From Bathynomus jamesi (lineage: Eukaryota > Arthropoda > Malacostraca > Isopoda > Cirolanidae), in assembly GCA_023014485.1 (NCBI GenBank), contig JAJOZX010000088.1, positions 1,407,501 to 1,471,500 on the forward strand: a DNA stretch of 64,000 bases, read 5' to 3'. Under the pieces are notes generated by a model that had not been told where the DNA came from, ran no database searches, and saw only the letters and a program-made list of their open reading frames with translations. The translations under genes were made by a program, and so were the position numbers. Every line of letters starts with the position of its first letter. Positions within the stretch are counted from its first letter, which is position 1. Positions 1 to 10,589 of this stretch are shown piece by piece.

Positions 1-965
1 TATTAATTCTTTTCTTCTTGTACGGAGACGTCAAGACTGAGCACTATTCAAGCTTTGGTATGATCAGTGTTTTCAACATCGGAATCATTAGCGTCTTAGC
101 CCTTCTTTTAAAGGTTCTTAGTACCGGCCTTGTGCCTCTTTTTGCTTTGTTTATCGCTATCTGGTTTTGTGTCTTGAAATTCACATCATCAGTCATTATC
201 ACCCCCAAATCTATCGCTTTCGTGCTTCTTTGAATTTCCTGTTTGTCCGGGGCATAATATACTGTTTAAGTTCCTCATTTCTACCATATCTCAAGAGCTG
301 GCATTTCTCGGTGTTAAATGTCATGTTGTTCTCTTCTGACGATTTATATATTCTGTTTGTGTCCCTCTGCAAGGCCTCCACCTTTTTTGCATCTCTGATT
401 TTTCTGCTGATCTTTGTATCATCTGCAAAGGATGTTACTATACTGTTGCTATTTACTTCATTGTCTATGTTTGTTAGCATGATAATGAACAGGAGTGGGG
501 CCAGTACTCTACCTTGTGGTACTCAGCTGCGTACTTCCGATTTTGATGATGCTATACCTTGAATTTTAACGAAGTATAAACGTTCTCTGAGGAAGTTGTA
601 CATCCATTTTGTAACTTTACCTGTTATTCCCATCTGTTTTACTTTGTGCGCTATTATACCATGATCGCATTTGTCGAAAGCTTTAGCAAAATCCGTGTGT
701 CCTGCGAGAGAGATCCGTTTCCGCCTACCTGTTCTGGTATCTTATTGCCAGGAAGCGGATCCGGCTCGGGGGTTCTCAGCTGTGTTAACTGCATGCGTTG
801 TATGATTCAGCAGCCGTATTGTTTTTGCGATGTTGAAAACAATTTTGTTCGCTATTGGTGTACATATTTTTCTTTACATTTTTCCTGTTGTCCTTTGAAC
901 CTTGTCCTTTGTCCCTTGAATTTGTCGGAAGATGATGGTGGTAACAGTTTTTCCAATATTGGCAG
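1..965 (-). mobile_element. Internally deleted LINE copy (RT fragment joined to the 5' region)
   Basis: The minus strand encodes part of a reverse transcriptase with the FADDTK active-site box (about 480 to 211) and the downstream conserved stretch around TFNTEKCQLLRYG. It matches the longer LINE at 19,200-22,570 in the same orientation. Near 690-710 the match jumps from the RT region (equivalent to about 19,757) to sequence equivalent to about 21,575-21,860 near the ORF1/ORF2 boundary, so roughly 1.8 kb encoding the endonuclease and early RT is missing. It cannot be autonomous. The left side runs off the window. The parallel with the longer copy is seen directly; calling it a deletion derivative is inference. 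Confidence 0.8.
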
Positions 966-972
966 GTTCTTT

Positions 973-974
<2 letters not shown>

Positions 975-1061
<87 letters not shown>
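975..1061. repeat. (CA)n-(TA)n compound microsatellite
   Basis: A run of CA dinucleotides passes directly into a longer run of TA dinucleotides, immediately beyond the truncated LINE. Long YIYIYI open frames here are artefacts of the repeat. Confidence 0.97.
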
Positions 1062-1063
<2 letters not shown>

Positions 1064-1521
1064 CATATCCTTGTCTGTTGCCTTTGATGTAGGAAGAATT
1101 CTAAGTTATCAAGGACATTCTTTGATAAGTATTCTTTTGTGTAAAAAGATACAAAAATATGAACAGCATTTGATTGTTTACGCACATTTTTTCTTAGCTC
1201 GGAGACGACCGGTGAAGGTCAACAGTGAACTCGCTCATGAGCAACTATTGTCGTCACTCTTATATAAAGTAGAAAATTTAAGCTTGAAGTAAATCGTATG
1301 TTCGGGAAAGATGACGCCATGTTTTTTCTGTAGAAAAGCAGGCAATACACGAGTGAAAACAAACAGTTTTCAAATACTGTCTCTCTTAAAACACGTAAAA
1401 ACTCAGCCCAGGTTCTGTATCTGAGGTGTCCCCGCGTAAGTTCATTGTGCATTATAAATGTTCAATTCCTAATTAATTCTTATATAATTTGACTGTGAAT
1501 AGTTAAAAACTGTCTGTCTAA

Positions 1522-1562
<41 letters not shown>

Positions 1563-1788
1563 AACTTTGCTTTTAGGTTAATTTTGGTCTCAAGCGTTTA
1601 CAAGTTTCCTAATGGGAGGTTTAATAGCAGCACTGAGAACGTCTGCGACTCCTACAATAAATTAGATGTTTCAGTGCATTCTGTTAAGCGAAATACGTTA
1701 AAGAATCAGCCAACCAACTAGGATGAATTACACAACATGGACAAAGGCTATCAATCTCAATAAAGGAGTTACAAACAGGATGCAAAAT

Positions 1789-1822
<34 letters not shown>

Positions 1823-1856
1823 GTATATGTATATATAAATAGTATAAGAGTATGTA

Positions 1857-1894
<38 letters not shown>

Positions 1895-2375
1895 CTTTAG
1901 TTTCCTTCCACCCAAATTGTTCATTCTGACAAAGGTCGGATCTTTTGCAAATGGACGACCCCACGGGATTTAGCTGAAAATTTGTATACTAATAAATTTT
2001 TATATTGTAATAACGAGAATGACATTATTTTCCTGGAGAAATATGCGCAACATAAGAAAAAAAGTGTATTGATATGCGCACTAGTTTGCATGGCGCATGA
2101 CCGTTATCTAAATTATGTAGTTATGTAGTAGGTTTTACAAAATAAAACGCAGATAATATCCTTTATTTATTAAAATTTGCAATATTTAATAATATTTTAA
2201 TAAATAAATCTTCATTTGCATACCTTTTTCTCCATACGAACTCGCATAAACAGTAATTTTTGTTGTTATTAATGTTTATTTGTTGCCTGCTTAGACTTAG
2301 TTTAGTCTGAATATTATTGTTGCAGTGTGAGCATATGATAATGCAGTGCTGTAATCTATCCACTTGCGAGGTGAT
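1062..2375. other. Non-coding stretch with two TA/CA microsatellites
   Basis: No supportable gene. It holds a (TA)n run at about 1525-1558 and a compound (CA)n...(TA)n run at about 1790-1888. Short open frames show no recognisable domain. Confidence 0.6.
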
Positions 2376-2516
2376 CCCGTCAATTGACTGGCCGGTTAGG
2401 TCGATTGAATGCCAGGTTAGGTCAACTGTACGCCCTTGACGATTGGTTAGGTTAAGTCATGATATTTTCGTTAGTTTTAACGAAAATATCACTACTTAAC
2501 CTAACCAATCGTCAAG
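2376..2516. repeat. TTAGG-containing inverted repeat
   Basis: From about 2435 the sequence containing GATTGGTTAGGTTAAGT reads into an AT-rich centre (about 2480) and returns as its reverse complement, ending near 2515. The same unit occurs at 54,519-54,616, but folded around its other end. The flank at 2376-2430 carries GGTTAGGTC motifs related to the minisatellite at 2781-2930. TTAGG is the usual arthropod telomere repeat. Confidence 0.85.
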
Positions 2517-2780
2517 AGGGTTTTCCGTTTCATGTACTGTTTCCGATGTTGTTGAAAATAAGATATTTAATGTAGATTTTTACGCTGATTTAAAAAAATG
2601 TAAGTCGTTTTTGGAGAAATGAGCGGTTCAAAAGTTATGTTTGTTATTGTAATTTTGTATTAGGTCAAAAACTATAACAATACAACTGAAAACTAATACA
2701 AGAGTTATTATACTCTTTAGTAATATTGGCTTATGTCACTAAGTATTTGTGTGAATAGATTTCGACCGTTATTTTTCTGT

Positions 2781-2930
2781 CCGGTTAAGTTAATTGAATG
2801 CCTGGTTAGGTCAACTAAATGCCCGGTTAGGTCAACTAAATGCCTGGTTAGGTCAACTAAATGCCCGGTTAGGTCAACTGAATGTCCGGTTAGGTCAACT
2901 GAATGTCCGGTTAGGTCAACTGTACGCCCG
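2781..2930 (+). repeat. 21-bp minisatellite with GGTTAGGTCAACT core
   Basis: About seven tandem units of 21 bases vary between TAAATGCCC and TGAATGTCC after the shared GGTTAGGTCAACT core. The unit length is a multiple of three, so the array stays open in frame and produces an artefactual heptapeptide-repeat ORF. The core resembles the TTAGG telomere motif. Confidence 0.92.
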
Positions 2931-2942
2931 TGATGATTGATT

Positions 2943-3074
2943 GATGTGCTTTATTCAAATCTGACCTTCATTTCTTGAGCAAATGAACACAACTTATGAA
3001 AACTTGATTGTTTCATAACTTCGTTTTGGTTCATTTGCACAAAAAATGAAGGTCAGATTTGAACAAAGCACATC
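2943..3074. repeat. Inverted repeat with arms of about 55 bp
   Basis: The left arm starts GATGTGCTTTATTCAAATCT and the right arm, ending at 3074, is its near-perfect reverse complement. About 20 bases separate the arms. No terminal motif or target duplication was recognised, so the element class is unknown. It abuts the LINE 3' end at 3080. Confidence 0.85.
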
Positions 3075-3079
3075 AAATA

Positions 3080-3385
3080 CTACCAGAAAAATGTATTGTG
3101 GTGTTCGAACTGCGCCGGGTCCTTTGGAACAGGGCGCCGTCAAAACGAGAATCGAAAATACTGTCCACAGAAGTGAAGAACCTCCAACACACCAACATGA
3201 CTTAACCAGCTGGACAGGTTCTTTTGCAAAGTCCCTGGCCAGCCATGTGTGGCTGGGTACGAAGGGGGAAGGGTGGTGGAAAGCAACTCTCTCCTCCTCC
3301 AAATCCCACAAATGAGGCAGGATGCTGCAGAAGGGTCGACCACAGATCGATCCTGAATCGTCGTTCGAAAACTCCAAAGGCTCTC
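3080..3385 (+). mobile_element. LINE 3'-end fragment
   Basis: This short plus-strand stretch encodes the C-terminal end of a LINE polyprotein (residues such as GAVKTRIENTV and VWLGTKGEGWWKATL) and then a 3' untranslated tail. Related ends occur at 5340-5535 (minus), 18.6 kb (plus) and 44,940-45,185 (plus). It is 5'-truncated, as is usual for target-primed reverse transcription. It ends in a (CT)n-(TA)n tract. Confidence 0.7.
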
Positions 3386-3424
3386 TCTCTCTCTCTCTCT
3401 CTCTCTTTATATATATATATATAA
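3386..3424. repeat. (CT)n-(TA)n microsatellite
   Basis: A CT run followed by a TA run lies directly at the end of the LINE fragment and may be its simple-repeat tail. Confidence 0.95.
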
Positions 3425-3835
3425 AATTTCTCATAAATAAAATAAAATAAGGTAGCATAATATTGTAGTGCATCATGCTTTCTTTGAATTCTGTAGATTT
3501 TGTGGCGAAAGATAAAAGCGAATCGAAGAAGTCAAGAATCAATAAACCAAATTCAATACAAGCAACCATAATACAAAATATAAAAAATTCTCTCTCTCTC
3601 TCCAGAGAGAAAAAGACAAATGTCCTCTTCCCATTCAATATGTTTAGTAAAAATGTGGAAAAAGAAAGAACAGAAATTTTAAGGAATTATTTTTTCTTTT
3701 ACAGGAATTGAGGAATGAGGATCACCCCACGAACGAAAATGGAATTACGAAGAGACTGAAAAAAATTTTTGATTTTTCTTTTTTTCTATTAATTACTGTA
3801 GATACAAGTCAGAATACCGTACACAAGTGATTTTA
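3425..3835. other. AT-rich stretch, no gene seen
   Basis: Short open frames show no domain. A small (CT)n run near 3588-3602 followed by an AGAGAG run can fold back on itself. Nothing else is supported. Confidence 0.5.
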
Positions 3836-3837
3836 CT

Positions 3838-3869
<32 letters not shown>

Positions 3870-3938
3870 GGAATCAATTTCACAATTAAACACGTGAAAT
3901 GAATGAATGTTGCAAACCCACAAGGAAAAAGAAAAACG

Positions 3939-3984
3939 ATTCCAAGGCCTTTCGTGTATTCAGAGCTACACCTCGTCAGGGAAT
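3939..3984 (-). ncRNA. Hammerhead ribozyme-like motif in the PLE tail
   Basis: Read on the minus strand the order is stem I strand ATTCC, core CTGACGA, one extra G, a 5-bp stem II (GTGTA/TACAC) with an 8-nt loop, GAAA, a self-complementary GGCC stem III, TT, then GGAAT, which pairs with ATTCC. This fits the hammerhead consensus CUGANGA...GAAA...UH with the very short stem III reported for PLE hammerheads, which are thought to act as dimers. The extra G between core and stem II recurs at the 39.1 kb copy. Cleavage would fall after the TT at about 3944. Catalytic activity is not shown. Confidence 0.75.
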
Positions 3985-4164
3985 GAAGAGAGAAGGCAAG
4001 ATGCCCAGAAATATATACAACATAGCGGAAACCAAAACAATTAGCACACACTTAACAAGCGTTAATGAGAGGCAAAAGGAATTTTAACAAGATATTGTCA
4101 ATTTTATACATTCCCGCACTGTTATTGAAATTGTTTTTAAAATGGATAAATGCACATTCTAGAA

Positions 4165-4943
4165 CAGGGGTGGGCAACCTTTTTAAGTGAGCGTGCCAAA
4201 ATCGTCAAATCTTTGATGCAAAATTTTCTCACGTGCCAACCGAAATTTTGGGGAACATATTATTATTTGGTGCCTTTTAAGTATTGGGAGAACCTTTTCA
4301 AATAATGAAAAATTACACTGGAGCGGTAAAATCAAAGAATATTGTAAGATTGATTATTGTAAGTCATGTAAGATTGAATAAATGTAAAATTTAGTGACGG
4401 AATTTTTACTTGAAGGTCGTTCTACCCTGTTGATAGCGTGGATATTTTTTATTAGCCTTTAAGTGTAATTATAGCTGCCATATACAGCCACACAATTTAA
4501 AAACGCAATTTTTAACATCAACAAAAGAGTAAACAATAATTCTGATTTTTTTTTGTTTTTTATATATCAGATCAATCAGCCATAAGTTTTTTCAAGTTTT
4601 CCCAATACATTACAGTGCCCAATCTCATAATCGTTTTACTTGACTAAAGCACAATGAAAGAAAATAAAATTAAAGATATTCTTTTATTGATTCTTAATCC
4701 CTTATGAATAATACATAAAAATTAGAGAAAATAAAATGTTATTTTACCTACATAATATATTAAACAGAAGTTAATCTTTACCATTTTTTAGAAGAAAACA
4801 TTAAGTTAAAATATAAAACTCAGCGAAGAATTTGGATATTTATTTATTTAATTTTTTTTAAGGTGAGCCCGGGGAATCGCGTGCCGGAAAAAAGTCGTTG
4901 GCGTGCCACGTTTGGCACGCGTGCCAAGGGTTCCCCACCCCTG
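4165..4943. mobile_element. hAT-type MITE with 8-bp target duplication
   Basis: The termini are CAGGGGTGGGCAACC and its inverted counterpart ending CCACCCCTG. Both are flanked by the identical 8-bp sequence TTCTAGAA (4157-4164 and 4944-4951). The 8-bp duplication with central CTAG fits hAT superfamily insertions. Subterminal GTGCCAA/TTGGCAC motifs extend the inverted repeat. No transposase is encoded, so it is non-autonomous. It sits inside the PLE coding region and is therefore younger than the PLE. Confidence 0.92.
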
Positions 4944-5285
4944 TTCTAGAATATTTCTTTCTATTATATCTCTGTTTTCAACAAGCGCTTTAGAACTATC
5001 CCACGTGATGCTATGATTACATCTATACATATGGTTAAACAAAGCATTGAAATTATTAGCTGTTCTACACGCATATTTATGCTGTTTTACCCTAATATCT
5101 AACGTTTTACCCGTTTGGCCTATATATACTGAGTTACATTGTGTATGTCCAATCGAATACACACAACCAACACCATTATCCGGGCTATTCTTTATTAGGC
5201 GTGATTTAACAGTATTATTATACTTAAAGACTACATTGATGCCAATTGCTTTAAGGAAAGTCGGAAGATATTGAAAATTGAAAGG

Positions 5286-5289
5286 TGTG

Positions 5290-5325
<36 letters not shown>

Positions 5326-5339
5326 GTATATTTATGATA
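5286..5339. repeat. (TA)n-(CA)n microsatellite
   Basis: A TA run followed by a CA run sits at the break point of the PLE. Confidence 0.93.
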
Positions 5340-5535
5340 CTTTTGATACTTTTAATGGCAACGAATGACAATCTAGGATCGACCTGCTGCGGTCGACCCG
5401 TCTACAACCTTCCATCTCACTTGCGGAATTTGGTGGAGGAGAGAGTTGCTTTCCACTCTTATATTGCCTCTGCTACCCATGGCTGTGAAGGACTTTGCGC
5501 AAGAACCTGTCCAGTAGGTTTTTGATATTATTCCG
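5340..5535 (-). mobile_element. LINE 3'-end fragment
   Basis: The sequence is the reverse-complement relative of the LINE ends at 3080-3385 and 44,940-45,185. Shared features are the CGACC...CGGTCGACC segment, the tract matching 'lead to unfolded' positions GGTGGAGGAGAGAGTTGCT, and CAAGAACCTGTCCAG. It is short and 5'-truncated. Confidence 0.65.
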
Positions 5536-7473
5536 GTTGGTGTGTTGGATGTTCCTTAGTATATATACATACTTCATATATTATATATATATCAGCGATG
5601 GTATACTGGTAGAGATAGGGTATATAGAAGTAATTAAAGTATAGGAATTGGTGTGAGGATGAATGATGAAACATCCAAAAGTATTTTTTTTCTTTTGGAA
5701 ATAATAAAACGAGCCTAAAAATAGTTTGTTTTTTCTACTTGGTCTTCCACCATGAATTTCGCTTCTCAGAATGTAGTTACATGATTAGTATGATCCAGCT
5801 AACAAAGCATTGACTATTACTAATACATTTATTGTTTTATTTTAAGCTGATGCATATTAGGTATAGATGTAAGCGTAGAAATCAAAACTAAAGTAAGCGT
5901 AGGTATAAATACAGAAATGAGCTTCGAATGACATCCCCTTAATTCATGTATTTATGTTATTTTAGGCAGCGCAGAATAAGATGAGGACCCTTTCAACGAA
6001 AGAAAATTTTTCTCCCGCGTAACGCGTATTAAAATATTAATATACTATGAAAAATCCCGTCATTTAATACATGGCAGCACCTCTACGGGTTCTCATAAAG
6101 GCTGGAGGACATTTTGGCATACAGGCAGTAAGTTTTGTATCGTTGCTTAACCAAAGGTTTTGCCAGAGTTCGGTTAAAGTTCTCTTTGGAGTTGCCGTCG
6201 AAGTTGAAGTCAGTCTTCGTTTCGTATTTAACATTGATAAATAGGGCTGATATTATAGATTATATAAGAACACTGGGAAAATCGCTTACATCTTCCTTTG
6301 TGCTGTGGTTCGGTGGCTGCAACATGGGGAACAATCCTATTGTGTCATACATGCACTTAACTGAAAAGCTACAGACTGGAACACTGAGAGAAGGTAATGC
6401 TCAAAAATTCATGTGTACTTAAAAAAATTCAGACATCCCTTTAGCACTCTTCTCGGTATCCTAAAGCGCTTCCTAAATGAGGAAAATATCACTATACGTT
6501 GTTGAATTATGGGATGCAAACACGATTCCTGAAATGCTTGATTAGCCATTATCTTCACTCATGCGCATCAGCTCGACTTGAATTGATTAAATTGAGAATG
6601 AGCCTCTGAAATCTCATAAATCTTTCACACCTTCCTTCATCCATCTTAATGTTCACTTTACAATGGTTGCTGCAAACAGGGTTTCCGTCGAGGCGCACGG
6701 TCATTACGTTCCTGTTCGTGTAAATAACATTGCACTGTGCATTGTGACAAATCATCTTAATTTCTGATGTTTACAATCCTCGAACGCTGTGACTAGACCT
6801 CATCTGGGAAACAAAGGCTGCTCTTGTTCGTTCTGTAACCAACGATAACGGTCCTGATCGATGGTTATGGCTTTTCGTTTATTTGTTTGGAAAAAATTGC
6901 CATTACGTTTTGAACTACATCATTTATCAGCCAAAGATTGTGAGCAAAATGCCCTTCACTTTGACCGCAGTCTGATTGTCCACTCACGCATCCACTGGTA
7001 AAGGACAATATATCACGAGCTACAACTGTACAAGGCATCTTTAATGAGCTTCAATAACCTATAAATTCTCTCAACGCACGACACATTCGAAAGGGGTGTT
7101 GAAATTTTTTTTTTTTTTCACTATTTTTACCACAGTTTTAAACAGTTATATTTTTCTAAAAAAAAACCCGTAAATTTAGCGTGGTTTGTCCAAAAAAAGA
7201 GAGCGAACTGAAATATGGTTTGTTAGTTGCAACGTCTTAGATGTCGATCATTACGTCACATCATCGTTGCCTCGAAAGTTTTTATGGTGTCTGAGGAAGT
7301 TACATTTCGTTTCGCAATCGCTGCATTTGGTATGACGTCGCATTTGTTTGCCGATGTCTTACGCAACGTCAAACATCAACTCACTAATTTTCAATTCGAT
7401 GTCAATGATCTATACAACCCCATTAACCTTAAATGGACAAATGGAACTTTACAAATTTCTGTAAACACTGCTC

Positions 7474-7475
<2 letters not shown>
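5536..7475. other. Low-repeat stretch with unrecognised open frames
   Basis: This is the longest stretch in the left part without an identifiable mobile element. Open frames at 6135-6422 (+, 95 aa), 6555-6755 (-, 66 aa, with several Cys such as CNVIY and VCSNHC) and 7227-7514 (+, running into a TA array) show no domain I recognise. Codon-level evidence and splice sites are too weak to call a host gene, although this is where a host exon might lie. Confidence 0.4.

Positions 7476-7508
<33 letters not shown>
7476..7508. repeat. (TA)n microsatellite
   Basis: A pure TA dinucleotide run of about 30 bases. Another imperfect TA tract follows at about 7738-7776. Confidence 0.95.
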
Positions 7509-7510
<2 letters not shown>

Positions 7511-7775
7511 GTAGTGTAGCCAGGATTTTACCAAAGGAAAGATTCGATCTCCAATAAAAATACCTAACCCATATAAACTGAGGTGTATTTTAAAAAATTA
7601 CGGCATTTATGTACTTCTACTCTATAATATATATATTGAGGGAGTTTAGCCCTTGATAACTACTCCACTGGCTACGCCGTTTTATATAGGTCTTGTAGTA
7701 AAACTGGTAACTGATAATTAATTTGTTCAGTGTGGAATATATATATATATTAAATATTATATATATATATATATA

Positions 7776-8540
7776 TGTATAGAAACGACGTAAGTATAGA
7801 GGAATGTTCTGCACACGAGGAAGAGAAATAACGAACAAATGAAAAATGAGGTCCCCGCCCGGGAATCGAACCCAGGATCTTCCGATTGCCGGTCCGATAT
7901 GCTAACCACTACACCACAGGGCACAATAGTCAAGTCGTAATTCTCCTACATAGGGCAGAAACCAATGCCTTGAGAGGGCACCCTCGCAAATCGTGAATAT
8001 GTACATTTAACTGCAATGACCACGCAGTATATTAATGTATAGAAACGACGTAAGTATACAGGAATGTTCTGCACACGAGGAAGAGAAATAACGAACAAAT
8101 GAAAAATGAGGTCCCCGCTCGGGAATCGAACCCAGGATCTTCCGATTGCCGGTCCAATATGCTAACCACTACACCACAGGGCACAATAGTCAGAAGTCGT
8201 AATTCTCCTACATAGGGCAGAAACCAATGCCTTGAGAGGGCACCCTCGCAAATCGTGAATATGTACATTTAACTGCAATGACCACGCAGTATATTAATGT
8301 ATAGAAACGACGTAAGTATAGGTTTCTGCCCTATGTAGGAGAATTACGACTTCTGACTATTGTGCCCTGTGGTGTAGTGGTTAGCATATCGGACCGGCAA
8401 TCGGAAGATCCTGGGTTCGATTCCCGGGCGGGGACCTCATTTTTCATTTGTTCGTTATTTCTCTTCCTCGTGTGCAGAATACTCCTCTATACTTACGTCG
8501 TTTCTATACATTAATATACTGCGTGGTCATTGCAGTTATA
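7776..8540 (-). mobile_element. tRNA-like SINE: two tandem copies plus an inverted copy
   Basis: Two near-identical units of about 260 bp lie in tandem (7776-8035 and 8036-8297). Each holds, on the minus strand, an A-box-like GTGGTGTAGTGGTTAGCATA and a B box GGTTCGATTCCCGG, typical of tRNA-derived promoters. A 23-bp start of a third unit (8298-8320) runs straight into an inverted copy (8321-8540) in plus orientation, which spans the junction of two tandem units. No proper anticodon stem could be folded, so these are tRNA-like SINEs rather than functional tRNA genes. Confidence 0.82.
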
Positions 8541-8568
8541 TGTATATATATATATATGTATATATATA

Positions 8569-9048
8569 TTAGGGCCCTGCGAATCACAATTTTTTTTTCG
8601 AAGTGAATCTCGAATCAAATCATCCCAAACAATTCAAATTGAATTGAATCTCAAATCGAATCAAGTGTACACATATAGATTAGTGTTTTTACACACAATT
8701 AGTAATAAGCATAAAATTAATTAAATCTTGTTGAGAACAAAGGATAAAGTAAATCCTTCTGAAAAAGTGTATTAAGTATTTGATCATGAGGAGGAACAAT
8801 GATATTAAAGTATGATAAAAGTGTTATTGCGCAAGAGATTGGTCTCAGTATATAGATTGAATTATAATCTAAGTAAAAAAAAAAAAGTGTTTATTTACGG
8901 AAGTGTTCTTCAAAACAACATCACTGATGTTGTTTGCCGGACTTAATGGAGATTCGAAAATATCGAATCCGAGACCAAGCTAACGAATCAAATCGAATCC
9001 TCTCTCCCGATTCGAAATCAAATCGAATCTCGAAGTTCGCAGGGCCCT

Positions 9049-9051
<3 letters not shown>
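8569..9051. mobile_element. hAT-type MITE, TTAGGGCCCTGCGAA termini
   Basis: The ends TTAGGGCCCTGCGAA and TTCGCAGGGCCCTAA are perfect inverted repeats. Subterminal stretches are rich in GAATC/CGAATC repeats on both sides. The element is embedded in a TA array, which hides the target duplication. No transposase is encoded. Confidence 0.85.

Positions 9052-9110
<59 letters not shown>
9052..9110. repeat. (TA)n-(GA)n microsatellite
   Basis: A TA run followed by a GA run directly after the MITE. Confidence 0.95.
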
Positions 9111-9403
9111 CACTTCTATAATAAATGAATGCTTAAAAATTTATCAAAGGAACAGAATAAATTATTCATCCCTAAACTATTGATGATAGAAGGTCTTCCA
9201 GTTATTCAGATGAGATTATATGTACTTGCAGATGTATGTCGATTCTAAAAGTTTCTAAAACATCCAAAGGGTCATTCCAAGCTTATAGATAGAAGATTCT
9301 AACAGAGCAGAGGTTCACATGAAGCCGAATGGTCATCAGTGTATTGCAGTTAAATGAATATAAATTTAGTACACTAAAGTGTTGAATCAGAACAATCTAG
9401 AGC
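9111..9403. other. No feature seen
   Basis: AT-rich single-copy-looking sequence without a supportable gene or repeat. Confidence 0.45.
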
Positions 9404-9540
9404 CAGTGTTTCTCAAAAGGTGGGTCGCGACACCCCCACGGGTCGTAGTTTGTTTACCCCTGTCATAGTGATTTCTGCGCCAAAAAACAAAAAAAAACCT
9501 GAAACGGGGATCGTGGGGAAAATCCGGCTGAGAAACGCTG
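9404..9540. mobile_element. Small hAT MITE (CAGTGTTTCTCAAA ends)
   Basis: The left end CAGTGTTTCTCA and right end TGAGAAACGCTG are inverted repeats typical of hAT MITEs. Flanks ATCTAGAG (9395-9402, followed by one extra C) and ATCTAGAC (9541-9548) look like an 8-bp target duplication of the nTCTAGAn type with one substitution and one inserted base. It is 137 bp and non-coding. Confidence 0.85.
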
Positions 9541-9695
9541 ATCTAGACGTCCTTTCAATGTAAGATTCGCTCTTGCAGTGTGAAGGTGCAAATATAGTTG
9601 CATGACGAGTACATAGTAGAGTGAGATAAACAAAAACTTTTCTTAAGAATGGTGCAATTCCAGAAATGGTTCTAAAGACTTAAATTTTAAAGTAA

Positions 9696-9773
<78 letters not shown>

Positions 9774-10589
9774 ATAAGCAAAGTTTTTTTATGACATCAG
9801 AAACGTGGGTATGGTAAAAGGATTTATAAAACAATATCTTTTGGGTGCATTATAGGACATAAGAAAGAGAGGGTTCATATTATTAACCATTTAACGCCGA
9901 ACCTTTTTTGTAGTGTAGTGAATTTTAAAACACCTTTACTTCCACTTTTCGCTTTCTTTTCATTATTTACCTTTTTTATTATCGCTCGTTTTTCTTTTCT
10001 CATTCTTTACTCTCGTTTTCGCTGTGTCTTAGACGAACTCGGGTAGACGGGTAGCCCGGATAGCGTAACCTCCACTAAAGATTTCGCCCAGCAAAGGGAC
10101 CGGAATAAATTACACACTATTATTACTATTTACTGAATTTTGTTTACGCAGAAACAGTTTGAACAAACGGGGTAAAGCGAGTGCGGATCCATCGTTAACA
10201 CTTTATCGCGGAGGAGAGAAACAATAAAATCTTTTAGAACCGCAATAACATATTAATAACGAACACCACCTAACTGGGACAGTCCGAGGACTGCCGGTAG
10301 GGCATCCTTCCTTCTCTCGGCCCATTTCAGGTGTTGCCAACTAGTATTTTATATTCTTAATTTCATTCAAAACATTATTCAATTTTTATTTATGTACAAA
10401 ACCTCATTAAATTTCTTATTAAACATTATTATCTTTATTAAAAAAAACAATACATGACAGTAGGGTTAAGTCTAAATGTATGTATTTGAAACGGTACTTA
10501 TTGGACCCACTCGACGGTAGAGGGTTAAAGAATTTAAAAACCTATAATTTACCAAAATTTATGAGATGAGAACTTCGGTTTAGTATGTA
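9541..10589. other. (CT)n-(TA)n array and a possible TTAA-flanked element
   Basis: A (CT)n-(TA)n compound microsatellite lies at 9706-9762. From 9893 (TTAACCATTTAACGCCGA) to 10,528 (ending TCGACGGTAGAGGGTTAA) the ends are weakly inverted and each abuts TTAA, suggesting a degraded piggyBac-type MITE of about 630 bp. The end similarity is only partial, so this is tentative. No gene is seen. Confidence 0.4.

Larger units (their letters stand above)
3840..5285 (-). mobile_element. Penelope-like element, 5'-truncated, GIY-YIG end and 3' tail
   Basis: The minus strand encodes the C-terminal part of a PLE protein. A GIY-YIG type endonuclease is visible as VGCVYSIG, then SVYIGQTG, then a conserved RVKQHK stretch and NH/ENRDIIERNILE (5274 to about 4950). 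The RT domain is absent; the copy breaks at the TA array near 5285. The coding frame is interrupted by a hAT-type MITE (4165-4943) and resumes in the 3' tail beyond it. The tail contains a hammerhead-like motif at 3939-3984, a known feature of PLEs. It is a dead copy. Confidence 0.85.

Noticed and set aside
785..1185. Open frames rich in YIYIYI or VCVCVC over microsatellites, here and throughout the window
   Set aside because: They are translations of TA and CA dinucleotide runs, not proteins.
2781..2933. 66-aa protein with heptapeptide repeats
   Set aside because: It is the in-frame translation of the 21-bp minisatellite.
6135..6422. 95-aa open frame as a host gene
   Set aside because: No domain, no convincing splice or promoter signals; length is compatible with chance in this stretch.
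7845..7925. Functional tRNA gene
   Set aside because: A and B boxes are present but no cloverleaf with a proper anticodon stem could be folded, and the unit is part of a repeated 260-bp SINE.
7776..8540. CRISPR-like array
   Set aside because: Only two full units of 260 bp, with SINE promoter boxes; the DNA is eukaryotic and no spacer structure exists.
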